DNA from: Rhizomonospora bruguierae | GTDB lineage: Bacteria; Actinomycetota; Actinomycetes; Mycobacteriales; Micromonosporaceae | Reading direction: 5' to 3' | Assembly: GCF_018397995.1 (NCBI RefSeq) | Contig: NZ_BBQH01000017.1 | Span: forward strand, 1 to 64,000 | Length of the DNA stretch: 64,000 nucleotides | Shown: piece after piece, positions 28,858-36,738 of the stretch | Position numbering within the stretch: the stretch's first letter is position 1 | Layout: every line of letters starts with the position of its first letter | Position numbers and translations under genes: made by a program | The notes under the pieces: model-generated | What the model saw: only the letters and a program-made list of their open reading frames with translations | The model's database searches: none | What the model was told of the DNA's origin: nothing

Positions 28858-29306
28858 GGCGTGACATTCGCCCGACGGCCGCCCTGCCGTCCACGGCCGC
28901 GACCATCGCGGTGCGCCCTGCGGCGGTGAGCCGGTCCAGCACGGGGGCCGGGACGCAGGTCCCGCCGGCAGAGGACCAAACGCCCTGGGCGCGGATCGGC
29001 CGAGCGGAGAGTCTGGACTCAGACGCCCACCGGCGAAGTTGCGGAACCCCGGGCGGCAGGGAAATGGGACGGCGGTCCACGAGATCGCGAGACCCACCAT
29101 CGCCAGGATGGGAACCCCGCCCGGTGGAGCGCCCGCCGGTGGGCGTCTTCATGCCGCTGCCCAGCAGGGCGACCTGTGCCCCGAGGGCGATCCCCTCGGG
29201 ACCGGACTTTGGTCCCACCCCACGAGGACCTTTCGGCCCGTGAAGTGGCGGCCCCCGACCGCGACGCTGGAGGCAGTCCAGCGGCTCCGATCGAGGAGGC
29301 GGTCAC
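28858..29306. other. No recognisable gene
   Basis: About 450 bases between the repeat region and the oxidoreductase operon. Open frames exist on both strands but have no ribosome site, no recognisable motif and a composition expected of GC-rich non-coding DNA. The last 20 bases contain the GAGGAGG of the next gene. Confidence 0.5.
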
Positions 29307-29864
29307 GTGTTCGCAGTGCGGATCCATGGACGCGGTGGGCAGGGCGTGGTCACGGCCGCCGAACTGCTGTCCGTCGCCGCCTTCACCGAGGGCCGGCACG
29401 CGCAGGCGTTTCCGAGTTTCGGCTCGGAGCGGACCGGGGCGCCGGTGGTGGCCTTCTGCCGCATCGACACCCGCCCGATCCGCACCCGGGAGCCGATCGC
29501 CATCGCCGACTGCGTGATCGTGCAGGATCCCACGTTGCTGCGGCACGTCGACGTCCTGGCGGGACTGCGCCCGGCCGGTTCCGTGCTGGTCAACTGGGCC
29601 GGCCCGGTGGATCAACTCGAGCTGCCCCCGGGCGCGGTCGCCGTCGCGGCCACGCAGCTCGCCCTGCGCCACGTCGGCCGGCCGGTGCCCAACGCCGCGC
29701 TGCTGGGCGGGTTCGCCGCCCTGACCGGCCAGGTCCGGCTGGAGTCGGTGCTCGACGCGATCCGTGGGCGGTTCCCTGCCTCGCTGGCCGCCGCCAACGT
29801 CGCGGCGGCGCAGGAGGCGTACGACCTCGTTCGCGCCGAGTGTGAGGAGCGGCAGGATGCGTAG
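29307..29864 (+). CDS. porC: 2-oxoacid:ferredoxin oxidoreductase, gamma subunit
   Basis: 185 residues with the diagnostic opening FAVRIHGRGGQGVVTAAELL and QAFPSFGSERTGAPV. It is the gamma domain of pyruvate/2-oxoacid:ferredoxin oxidoreductases, which convert 2-oxoacid, CoA and oxidised ferredoxin to acyl-CoA, CO2 and reduced ferredoxin. GTG start behind GAGGAGG. The stop overlaps the alpha gene by 8 bases. The gamma-alpha-beta order with a following FAD subunit forms one operon. Confidence 0.9.
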   Translation: MFAVRIHGRGGQGVVTAAELLSVAAFTEGRHAQAFPSFGSERTGAPVVAFCRIDTRPIRTREPIAIADCVIVQDPTLLRHVDVLAGLRPAGSVLVNWAGPVDQLELPPGAVAVAATQLALRHVGRPVPNAALLGGFAALTGQVRLESVLDAIRGRFPASLAAANVAAAQEAYDLVRAECEERQDA

Positions 29865-31092
29865 CCAGATCGAGGGGTCCCGCGCGGTCGCCGAGGCGGT
29901 GGCGCTGTGCCGGCCGCAGGTGATTCCCGCGTACCCGATCTCGCCGCAGACCCACATCGTCGAGGCGCTCAGCGAGCGGGTCGCCAGCGGTGCGCTGCAC
30001 CCCTGCGTGTTCATCAACGCCGAGAGCGAGTTCGGTGCGATGTCGCTGGCGATCGGGGCGTGCGCGACCGGCGGGCGCTCCTACACCGCCACGGCGAGCC
30101 AGGGGCTGCTGTTCATGGCCGAAGCGTTGTACAACGCCGCCGGCCTCGGACTGCCGATCGTGATGACGGTCGCCAACCGGGCGATCGGCGCCCCCATCAA
30201 CATCTGGAACGACCACAGCGACGCGATGAGCCAGCGCGATTCGGGTTGGGTGCAGCTGTACGCCGAGAGCAACCAGGAAGCGGTTGATCTGCACGTGCTG
30301 GCGTTCCGGCTGGCCGAGGAGCTGTCCCTGCCGGTGATGGTGTGCATGGACGGGTTCGTGCTCACCCACGCCGTCGAGCCCGTCGACCTGCCCGACCAGG
30401 CCGGCGTGGACGCGTTCCTGCCGCCGTTCCGGCCGCGGCAGGTCCTCGACCCGGTCGCACCGGTGTCGATCGGCGCGATGGTCGGCCCGGAGGCGTTCAC
30501 CGAGGTGCGTTACCTGGCCCACGTGCGGCAGTTGGAGGTGCTCGATCGGCTGCCTGACCTGGCGGGGGAGTTGGCCGCCCTGACCGGCCGCCGGATCAGC
30601 GCCGTCACCCCGTACCGGTGCGACGACGCGGACACCGTCGTGGTGGCGCTCGGGTCCGTCCTGGGCACGCTCAAGGACACCGTCGACGAGTTGCGCGACG
30701 AGGGCCTGCCGGTCGGTGTCGTCGGCGTCACCGCGTTCCGGCCGTTCCCGGTGCGGGCCGTCGCCGCCGCGCTGGCCGGTGCCCGCCGGGTGGTGGTGCT
30801 GGAGCGGGCGCTGGCGGCCGGCGTCGGCGGGATCGTCACCGCCGACGTGCGCGCCGCCCGGCCCGGCGTGGCCTGCCGCACGGTGGTCGCCGGGCTCGGC
30901 GGTCGCCCGGTCACCCGCGCGTCCCTGCGCGCCATGCTGCTCGACGCGGTGGCCGACCGGCTGGAACCCCTGACCTTCCTAGACCTGAATCGGGAGGTGG
31001 TCGACCGGGAGTTGGCACGGGCGGCGGCCACCCGCCGGTCCGGACCGGCGGCCGAGAACATCCTCCACGACCTGGCAGGGGGCGGGCGATGA
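29857..31092 (+). CDS. porA: 2-oxoacid:ferredoxin oxidoreductase, alpha subunit
   Basis: 411 residues. RSQIEGSRAVAEAVALCRP and IPAYPISPQTHIVE form the alpha-domain pyrimidine-binding region, followed by NAESEFGAMSLAIGA and TATASQGLLFM. The C-terminal transketolase-like domain (TVVVALGSVLGTLKDTVDEL) is complete. Length is normal for PorA. Substrate choice (pyruvate or another 2-oxoacid) cannot be read with certainty, though YPISPQT fits the pyruvate type. Confidence 0.92.
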   Translation: MRSQIEGSRAVAEAVALCRPQVIPAYPISPQTHIVEALSERVASGALHPCVFINAESEFGAMSLAIGACATGGRSYTATASQGLLFMAEALYNAAGLGLPIVMTVANRAIGAPINIWNDHSDAMSQRDSGWVQLYAESNQEAVDLHVLAFRLAEELSLPVMVCMDGFVLTHAVEPVDLPDQAGVDAFLPPFRPRQVLDPVAPVSIGAMVGPEAFTEVRYLAHVRQLEVLDRLPDLAGELAALTGRRISAVTPYRCDDADTVVVALGSVLGTLKDTVDELRDEGLPVGVVGVTAFRPFPVRAVAAALAGARRVVVLERALAAGVGGIVTADVRAARPGVACRTVVAGLGGRPVTRASLRAMLLDAVADRLEPLTFLDLNREVVDRELARAAATRRSGPAAENILHDLAGGGR

Positions 31093-32111
31093 ACGGGCAG
31101 CGCACCTTCTTCTACCAGGTCGGCACGTTCGCCGTCGGCAACCGGCTACTGGACCCCGCGATGCGCGCCGGGCAGGCCGACCCGGACCGGGCCAACGCGC
31201 TGACCTCGGGGCACCGGGCGTGCCAGGGCTGCGGTGAGGCGCTCGGCGCCCGGTACGTGCTCGACGCCGCGATGCGGGCCACCGGCGGCAAGCTCGTGGT
31301 GGTCAACGCGACCGGCTGCCTGGAGGTGTTCTCCACCCCGTACCCGGAGACCTCGTGGCGGGTACCGTGGCTGCACTCGCTGTTCGGCAACGCTCCCGCG
31401 GTCGCCGCCGGCGCGGCGGCCACCCTGCGCGCGCAGGGCCGCGACGACGTGCGGGTCATCGGGCAGGGCGGCGACGGCGGCACCGTCGACATCGGGTTCG
31501 GCTGCCTGTCGGGGATGTTCGAACGCAACGACGACGTGCTGTTCGTCTGCTACGACAACGAGGCGTACATGAACACCGGCGTGCAGCGCTCCGGGGCCAC
31601 CCCGCCGGCCGCGCGCACCGCGACCACCCCGGTCGTCGGCGACCGGTCCGGCAACCGGTTCGGGCAGGGCAAGGACCTACCCGTGATCGCGATGGCGCAC
31701 CGCATCCCGTACGTGGCGACCGCGACCGTGGCGGACCTGCGTGACCTGGAGGCCAAGGTGGCGCACGCCATGAGCCTGCACGGCGCCCGCTACCTGCACG
31801 TGCTGGTGCCGTGCCCGCTGGGCTGGGGCACCGCGTCCGGCGACACCGTCCGGGTGGCCCGGCTGGCCGTCGAGAGCGGGCTGTTCCCGGTCTTCGAAGC
31901 CGAGCACGGCGAGGTCACCGCGGTGCGGCCGATCCGCCGCCGGGTGCCCGTGGCGGACTACCTGCGGCTGCAAACCCGCTACCGGCACCTGTTCACACCG
32001 ACGCGGTGCGACGACGTGCTCGACGCGATCGGTGCGGTGGCCGAGGACAACATCCGGCGGTACGGACTGATCGAGCATCGGGACGTCGAGCATCGGGAGG
32101 TGTCGCCATGA
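31089..32111 (+). CDS. porB: 2-oxoacid:ferredoxin oxidoreductase, beta subunit
   Basis: 340 residues. HRACQGCGEALGARYV carries two ligands for the proximal [4Fe-4S] cluster, NATGCLEVFSTPYP another Cys, and GQGGDGGTVDIG plus YDNEAYMNTGVQRSG form the thiamine diphosphate site. The YMNTG and SGATP segments are typical of pyruvate:ferredoxin oxidoreductases. ATG overlaps the alpha stop (ATGA). Confidence 0.92.
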   Translation: MNGQRTFFYQVGTFAVGNRLLDPAMRAGQADPDRANALTSGHRACQGCGEALGARYVLDAAMRATGGKLVVVNATGCLEVFSTPYPETSWRVPWLHSLFGNAPAVAAGAAATLRAQGRDDVRVIGQGGDGGTVDIGFGCLSGMFERNDDVLFVCYDNEAYMNTGVQRSGATPPAARTATTPVVGDRSGNRFGQGKDLPVIAMAHRIPYVATATVADLRDLEAKVAHAMSLHGARYLHVLVPCPLGWGTASGDTVRVARLAVESGLFPVFEAEHGEVTAVRPIRRRVPVADYLRLQTRYRHLFTPTRCDDVLDAIGAVAEDNIRRYGLIEHRDVEHREVSP

Positions 32112-33736
32112 CCGACAAGCCCTTCGCGATCACGCTCGACATCGGGTCGAGCCTGGCCAACCACACCGGCAGCTGGCGCGTGGAGCGCCCGGTGTACGTG
32201 AACCGCCGGCCGCCGTGCGCGGACGCCTGCCCGGCGGGGGAGGACCCGCTGCGGTGGCTGTACCAGGCCGAGGAGCGCGGCTACGAGGCGGCCTGGCGAG
32301 AGATCATGGCCGTCAACCCGTTCCCGGCGGTCATCGGCCGGGTCTGCTACCACCCCTGCGAGAGCGCCTGCAACCGCGGCCAGCTCGACGAGGCGGTCGG
32401 CATCAACGCGGTGGAACGGTTCCTCGGCGACGAGGCGATCCGGCAGGGGTGGACGGTCACCAGCAGCGCGTTACCGACCGGGCGCCACGTGCTCGTCATC
32501 GGCGCCGGACCGGCGGGCCTGTCCGCCGCCTACCACCTGCGGCTACTTGGCCACGACGTGACAGTGCGCGACGGCGGCGACCAGCCGGGCGGGATGATGC
32601 GCTACGGCATCCCCGCCTACCGGCTGCCCCGCGACGTCCTCGACACCGAGATCGCCCGCATCGTCAGCCTCGGCGTGCGCCTGGAACGCCAGCACACCGT
32701 GAGCGACCTGCGTGCCGAGGCGGCCGGCTTCGACGCGGTGTTCGTCGCGGTCGGCGCGCAGCTGGGCCGGCGCATCGACATCCCGGCCGGCGACGGCGCC
32801 CGGGTGCTGGACGCCGTCACGATGCTGCACGACGTGGCCGACGGGCAGCCGCCGCTGCTCGGCCGCCGGGTGGTGGTCTACGGCGGCGGCAACACCGCCA
32901 TGGACGCCGCCCGCTCGGCCCGCCGGATCGGGGCCACCGACGCGCTCGTGGTCTACCGGCGCACCCGCGACCGGATGCCCGCCCACGAGGTGGACCTGAC
33001 CCAGGCCCTCGACGAAGGCATCACCGTGCACTGGCTGTCCACGCTCACCCGCATCGACGGCGACCGGGTCCGGGTGGAGCGGATGCGCCTGGACGACACC
33101 GGCTTCCCGCAGCCCACCGGCGAGTACGAAGACCTGTCCGCCGACGCGGTCGTGCTCGCGGTCGGGCAGGAGGCCGACCTGTCCCTGCTGGCCGCGCTCG
33201 ACGGCGTCGAACTGGACGGCGGCAACGTGCGCGTCGGGCCGGACCTGATGACGGGCCAGCCGGGCATCTTCGCCGGCGGGGACATCGTCGGGGCCGAGCA
33301 GACCGTCACCAACGCGATCGGCCAGGGCCGCCGCGCCGCGCAGGCCATCGACGCGTACCTGGCCGGCAGCCCGGCTCCGGCGACGCCGCCGGCCGCACCG
33401 GCCACCTTCGAGCGGCTTAACACCTGGTACTACTGCGACGCGCCGGCCACCGTCGCGCCGCGGCTGGCCGCCGCCCGGCGGGTGTCGACCTTCGACGAGG
33501 TGGTCGGCGGGCTGGACGAGTCGACCGCGCTGTTCGAGGCCCGCCGGTGCCTGTCGTGCGGCAACTGCTTCGAGTGCGACAACTGCTACGGCGTCTGCCC
33601 GGACAACGCGATCCGCAAGCTCGGGCCGGGCCTCGGCTTCGAGATCGACTACGACTACTGCAAGGGCTGCGGACTGTGCGCGGCGGAGTGCCCGGCCGGT
33701 GCCATCGACCTGGTACCGGAGCAGGCCCGGCAGTGA
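32108..33736 (+). CDS. FAD/[4Fe-4S] oxidoreductase with PorD-type ferredoxin domain
   Basis: 542 residues. The N-terminal part is GltD-like: PPCADACPAGEDP and CYHPCESACNRGQ bind Fe-S clusters, VLVIGAGPAGLSAAYHL binds FAD and VVVYGGGNTAMDAAR binds NAD(P)H. The C-terminus adds two [4Fe-4S] motifs (CLSCGNCFECDNCYGVCP and CKGCGLCAAECP), equivalent to the PorD delta subunit. The protein can therefore link the oxoacid oxidoreductase to NAD(P)H, either to save electrons or to drive reductive carboxylation. It overlaps the beta gene by 4 bases (ATGA). Confidence 0.88.
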   Translation: MTDKPFAITLDIGSSLANHTGSWRVERPVYVNRRPPCADACPAGEDPLRWLYQAEERGYEAAWREIMAVNPFPAVIGRVCYHPCESACNRGQLDEAVGINAVERFLGDEAIRQGWTVTSSALPTGRHVLVIGAGPAGLSAAYHLRLLGHDVTVRDGGDQPGGMMRYGIPAYRLPRDVLDTEIARIVSLGVRLERQHTVSDLRAEAAGFDAVFVAVGAQLGRRIDIPAGDGARVLDAVTMLHDVADGQPPLLGRRVVVYGGGNTAMDAARSARRIGATDALVVYRRTRDRMPAHEVDLTQALDEGITVHWLSTLTRIDGDRVRVERMRLDDTGFPQPTGEYEDLSADAVVLAVGQEADLSLLAALDGVELDGGNVRVGPDLMTGQPGIFAGGDIVGAEQTVTNAIGQGRRAAQAIDAYLAGSPAPATPPAAPATFERLNTWYYCDAPATVAPRLAAARRVSTFDEVVGGLDESTALFEARRCLSCGNCFECDNCYGVCPDNAIRKLGPGLGFEIDYDYCKGCGLCAAECPAGAIDLVPEQARQ

Positions 33737-34092
33737 GGACACCGGCGGCAGCACACCGCTGAGGGCGGGCGTTCGCTCGCTGTCGGTACGGTGACCAGCG
33801 ACGAGTGCGGAGGTGAGCCACTGAGTTCGCGTCTACGCCAGCACCGCCTACGTCTGCCGCCGGCCCCCCATCGGCGTTCCCATTCGTCCAGCATTCCCGA
33901 CCCGCTGAACGCGCTTCACAGCCAGCACCTCAAAGCCCCCGCAAAGTCGCCGTCGCGAACGAGCCCGGCGAATGAAGCCGTCATTGGTATGTCACACCAA
34001 ATGGTCACCGACAGTAGACGCTCGGATGATCTGGCGAGCGGATAGACCGGCTAACTTGTCGCTGACGGAGGTAAGCCGGGGGAGATGGTTCG
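33737..34092. other. Intergenic region with a 17-bp dyad
   Basis: No gene seen. TTGGTATGTCACACCAA at 33984-34000 is an imperfect 17-bp inverted repeat about 90 bases before the zinc-ribbon gene and could be a regulator site. The DNA is less GC-rich than its surroundings. Confidence 0.4.
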
Positions 34093-34680
34093 ATGGGCCG
34101 TTATCGGCGTCGTGGGCACTGGTGCCGTGGACGCAACGGGACGCGACACTGGGTTTCGGCGCACTACGTAAACCACGGCGGCTCTTCTAGATCGAAGCGC
34201 ACAACTTCGTTCTCTGCTTTGTTCTCAAGCGTTTCTCCTCGAACGCCGCCGCAGCCACCGACCATCTGGCATACTCTGCAGCGCCGGGTAACCCCCAATG
34301 TGCGATGTCCGGTATGTGGCGCGCTCACATATTTCTATGCGAACGAGCACGGCAGTAGGGTCTATTTCGACGAGTTGGGGCCTCCATGGCCCAAGCATCC
34401 ATGCCTGGTTGCGTCAGATGTCGCCGGAGGTCGCCGTTCCTATTCTGCCGCTCAGCCATCCGCTCCGCCCGCGGTGCGCACAAGCAGCTTGAGTTACCGC
34501 GGTAGCTCGATGCACCGCGCCCAGGCGGCTGGCGCCTCGGACGGCAGGCCTCGTCCGTGGCCGTGGCCAGAGCCGTGGACAGTACTCGGACGATGGGCGG
34601 TCGACGGGCGAATAGTTCTCCACATGCATCCGCTGCTCAAAGAGAATCTGTCTCGGCCTGGCACACTCCGTATTCGGTGA
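34093..34680 (+). CDS. Zinc-ribbon-like protein (RCPVCG...PWPKHPC)
   Basis: 195 residues. The N-terminus is basic (MGRYRRRGHWCRGRNGTRHW) and the centre has NVRCPVCGALTYFYANEHGSR, then VYFDELGPPWPKHPC. CxxC plus the distal Cys and nearby His can bind zinc. Proteins with this N-terminus and the FDELGPPWPKHPC motif are found scattered in actinomycetes, without known function. The ribosome site is GGGGAGA about 8 bases upstream. The stop overlaps the next small gene by 4 bases (GTGA). The lower GC content suggests acquisition. Confidence 0.6.
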   Translation: MGRYRRRGHWCRGRNGTRHWVSAHYVNHGGSSRSKRTTSFSALFSSVSPRTPPQPPTIWHTLQRRVTPNVRCPVCGALTYFYANEHGSRVYFDELGPPWPKHPCLVASDVAGGRRSYSAAQPSAPPAVRTSSLSYRGSSMHRAQAAGASDGRPRPWPWPEPWTVLGRWAVDGRIVLHMHPLLKENLSRPGTLRIR

Positions 34681-34844
34681 ACCTCAATCCCGGTGACCTC
34701 GTTTTCATCCAGGGCGGCTGGATCTCATTTTTCGATCTGGGTCGGTTCGAGGTGGTGACGTCACCGGTTGCATTCATCGCGATGGTGTCTCGACCGGAGT
34801 CTCCGCTGCGACGGTTCTTCCGCCTCATGACGGGCGGACGGTGA
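34677..34844 (+). CDS. Small protein coupled to the zinc-ribbon gene
   Basis: About 55 residues from the GTG overlapping the previous stop: NLNPGDLVFIQGGWISFFD, then LGRFEVVTSPVAFIAMVSRP and a basic end RRFFRLMTGGR. The frame stays open further upstream, so an ancestral frameshift joining the two frames into one longer protein is the alternative. No family recognised. Confidence 0.45.
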   Translation: MNLNPGDLVFIQGGWISFFDLGRFEVVTSPVAFIAMVSRPESPLRRFFRLMTGGR

Positions 34845-34978
34845 AGACGACGGCCAGCGCCGCGAGATGATCGTTCGACCCGGGGCCGGGCCGGTCGAAG
34901 GGGCGCGCCGGTCGAACTCTCCCTCGTGCGGTTCCACATACACTGGCTTGACCGTCCGCTCGGCACCTGGGGAGAGAC

Positions 34979-35145
34979 ATGAAGTCCGTTGACGTTCTCC
35001 TGTGGACGGTCGCGGCCATGTGCGCGATCGCGGCCCTGGTCGTCGCATTCCGGGACAACGCGGGCGCCGCGACCGGGTCGGCGCCGCCGCGCTGGTCTTC
35101 GCCGTGATCGCGTTCGCGCGGCGGGCACGGGCGGGCGGCGACTGA
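34979..35145 (+). pseudogene. Small two-helix membrane protein with a probable frameshift
   Basis: GGGGAGAGAC precedes the ATG. The first frame gives VDVLLWTVAAMCAIAALVV, a membrane helix, and stops at 35107 after a Pro/Ser tail. A second frame in the same DNA reads VGAAALVFAVIAFARRARAG and stops at 35145, a clear second helix with a basic inner end. One indel around 35060-35075 would join them into a two-helix protein of about 54 residues. It is either a real lesion or a sequencing error. Confidence 0.45.
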
Positions 35146-35197
35146 CCGGGGCCAGGCAACGGCGTCGACCGGTGCCCGGCCACCCTGACGAGGGGGT

Positions 35198-36121
35198 TCA
35201 GGCGTTGGGGCGGCGTACCTGTTTCACCTCGCGGGCGACTGCCCACGCGTCCGCCACCGGACCCAGGTGCCCGAGCTTGTCGGGGTTGACCACCAAGCGG
35301 ATCGTCTGGATCCGCCCGCCGAGCACGTCGATCGTCAACGTGCCGCCCACCTTGCCGTCCCGATCGCGGAAGATCGCGCCCGGCTGGCCGTTCACGTCGC
35401 GCGGCTCCAATCTCGCGTCGATGCGGGGGAACAGGGGGAAGATCGCGGCGAGGACGCGGGCCACGTTGTCGGCGCCGATCAGGCTCCTGGCGAACGCGGG
35501 TGCCTTGCCTCCGCCGTCGCCGGTCATCTGGGCGTCGGCCGCGAGCAGCTCCCGCAGCCCGTCGACGTCGCCGTCCCGGAGCGCGTCGAAGAACCGCGCC
35601 GCCAGTTCCGCGCGCTCCCGGCGGTCCGCCTCGAATCGGGGGCGCCCGAGGTCCATGTGGCGGCGCGCCCGGACGGCGAGCTGCCGGCAGGCCGTCTCCG
35701 ACCGTCCGACGGCCGAGGCGACCTCCGGGTAGCCGAACCCGAACACCTCCCGCAGCACGAAGACCGCCCGTTCGAGCGGGGTCAGCCGCTCGAGCAGCAG
35801 CAGGGCCGCCATCGACACCGAGTCCGCCAGCTCCGCGGACCGCTCCGGGTCCTGGTAGGGGTCGGCGAGCAGCGGCTCGGGGAACCACGGGCCGACGTAC
35901 GCCTCCCGCCGCACGCGCGCCGAGCGCAGCACGTCGATCGATATCCGCGTGACCACGGCCGAGAGGAACGCTTTGGTCGACGTGGGCGAGGTGGCCGAGG
36001 ATTCGTAGCGCAACCAGGTCTCCTGGACCGCGTCCTCCGCCTCGACCACGCTGCCGAGGATCCGGTAGGCGATCGCGAACAGCAGCGGCCGCAGCCGCTC
36101 GAACTCCTCGCTGCGGCTCAT
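35198..36121 (-). CDS. sigJ: ECF41-type RNA polymerase sigma factor (SigJ family)
   Basis: 307 residues from the ATG after GGAAGGG. Sigma region 2 (LRPLLFAIAYRILGSVVEAE, then DAVQETWLRY) and region 4 (LTPLERAVFVLREVFGFGYP) are followed by a SnoaL-like C-terminal domain. That domain has the DGGGKAPA and VNPDKL motifs that define the ECF41 group, where it modulates sigma activity in place of an anti-sigma factor. ECF41 genes normally sit beside a carboxymuconolactone decarboxylase, oxidoreductase or epimerase gene under their control. Here the upstream neighbour is a decayed epimerase. Confidence 0.92.
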   Translation of the reverse strand: MSRSEEFERLRPLLFAIAYRILGSVVEAEDAVQETWLRYESSATSPTSTKAFLSAVVTRISIDVLRSARVRREAYVGPWFPEPLLADPYQDPERSAELADSVSMAALLLLERLTPLERAVFVLREVFGFGYPEVASAVGRSETACRQLAVRARRHMDLGRPRFEADRRERAELAARFFDALRDGDVDGLRELLAADAQMTGDGGGKAPAFARSLIGADNVARVLAAIFPLFPRIDARLEPRDVNGQPGAIFRDRDGKVGGTLTIDVLGGRIQTIRLVVNPDKLGHLGPVADAWAVAREVKQVRRPNA

Positions 36122-36345
36122 GCCAGCCCTTCCCGGAAACCCTGCCGCCAGGACGGGTCCAGCGCCTTCTGTTCCATCGCCAACACGGTAGCGTTCGCCG
36201 CGTCGTCGACACGCACCCACGAGGGGTGGCCGGTGCCGCCGCGGGTCCTCCCCGGCCTTGACCCACCCGCCGTCGCGGAGCCCGTTCCTGCTGGTACGGC
36301 CCTTGGCGACCAGGTGGGGGAGCAGATGGCTACGAAGACTCGCAC
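36118..36345 (-). pseudogene. NAD-dependent epimerase remnant (former ECF41 partner)
   Basis: The minus strand begins MRVFVA, the start of an NAD-epimerase Rossmann fold. A few bases later, in another frame, it reads SHLLPHLVAKGR, the helix that should follow the glycine loop. After a large gap WVRVDDAANATVLAMEQ appears, the conserved block from the later half of such epimerases. The glycine motif and about 200 residues are missing, so the gene is dead. Its end overlaps the sigJ start by 4 bases, as expected for an ECF41 partner operon. Confidence 0.6.
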
Positions 36346-36553
36346 GATGCCGTCCCTCTCATCCGTACCGCTCTCTTGCCATCGAGACGAGGCGGCCCGG
36401 CCGCCTGTGACCTGAGTGGCGGCCGTGTAGTTGGCGCGAGGATTCCGGCGATTGCCGTATGCGTTCCGTTAGGGCCGCTGGCGCCGCGGCCCGCGGGGTG
36501 TTCGATCAAGGCTGCGGACCCCGCGGGGCGCGGTCGCAGGAACGGAGTCTCTC

Positions 36554-36652
36554 GTGCTCGATGTCGCCTACCTCGATGTCGCCTACGTGCTCGGGGCGGT
36601 CGCTCTGCTGGCGGTGGTTGGTTTCCTGGGAAGGGCGCTAGAGCGGCTGTGA
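36554..36652 (+). CDS. Small membrane protein preceding kdpF
   Basis: 32 residues: VLDVAYLDVAYVLGAVALLA then VVGFLGRALERL. One transmembrane helix, GTG start behind GGAG, with a GTGA overlap with kdpF. A 15-bp direct duplication (36557-36571 and 36572-36586) doubles LDVAY at the N-terminus. It is likely a KdpF-like accessory peptide of the potassium pump. Confidence 0.6.
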   Translation: MLDVAYLDVAYVLGAVALLAVVGFLGRALERL

Positions 36653-36738
36653 TCGTCTTCGGGCTGGCCGCCGCGATGCTGGGCGTCGCGGCGGTTGTCT
36701 ATCTCGTGTTCGCCCTGGTCCATCCCGAGCGATTCTGA
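36649..36738 (+). CDS. kdpF: Potassium-transporting ATPase KdpF subunit
   Basis: 29 residues: IVFGLAAAMLGVAAVVYLVF followed by ALVHPERF, the single-helix KdpF that stabilises the KdpABC complex in the membrane. GTG start overlapping the preceding small gene; its stop overlaps the kdpA ATG by one base. Confidence 0.9.
   Translation: MIVFGLAAAMLGVAAVVYLVFALVHPERF

Noticed and set aside
36346-36553. Potassium or c-di-AMP riboswitch upstream of kdp
   Set aside because: I could not find the conserved segments of such an element, only unstructured GC-rich sequence.
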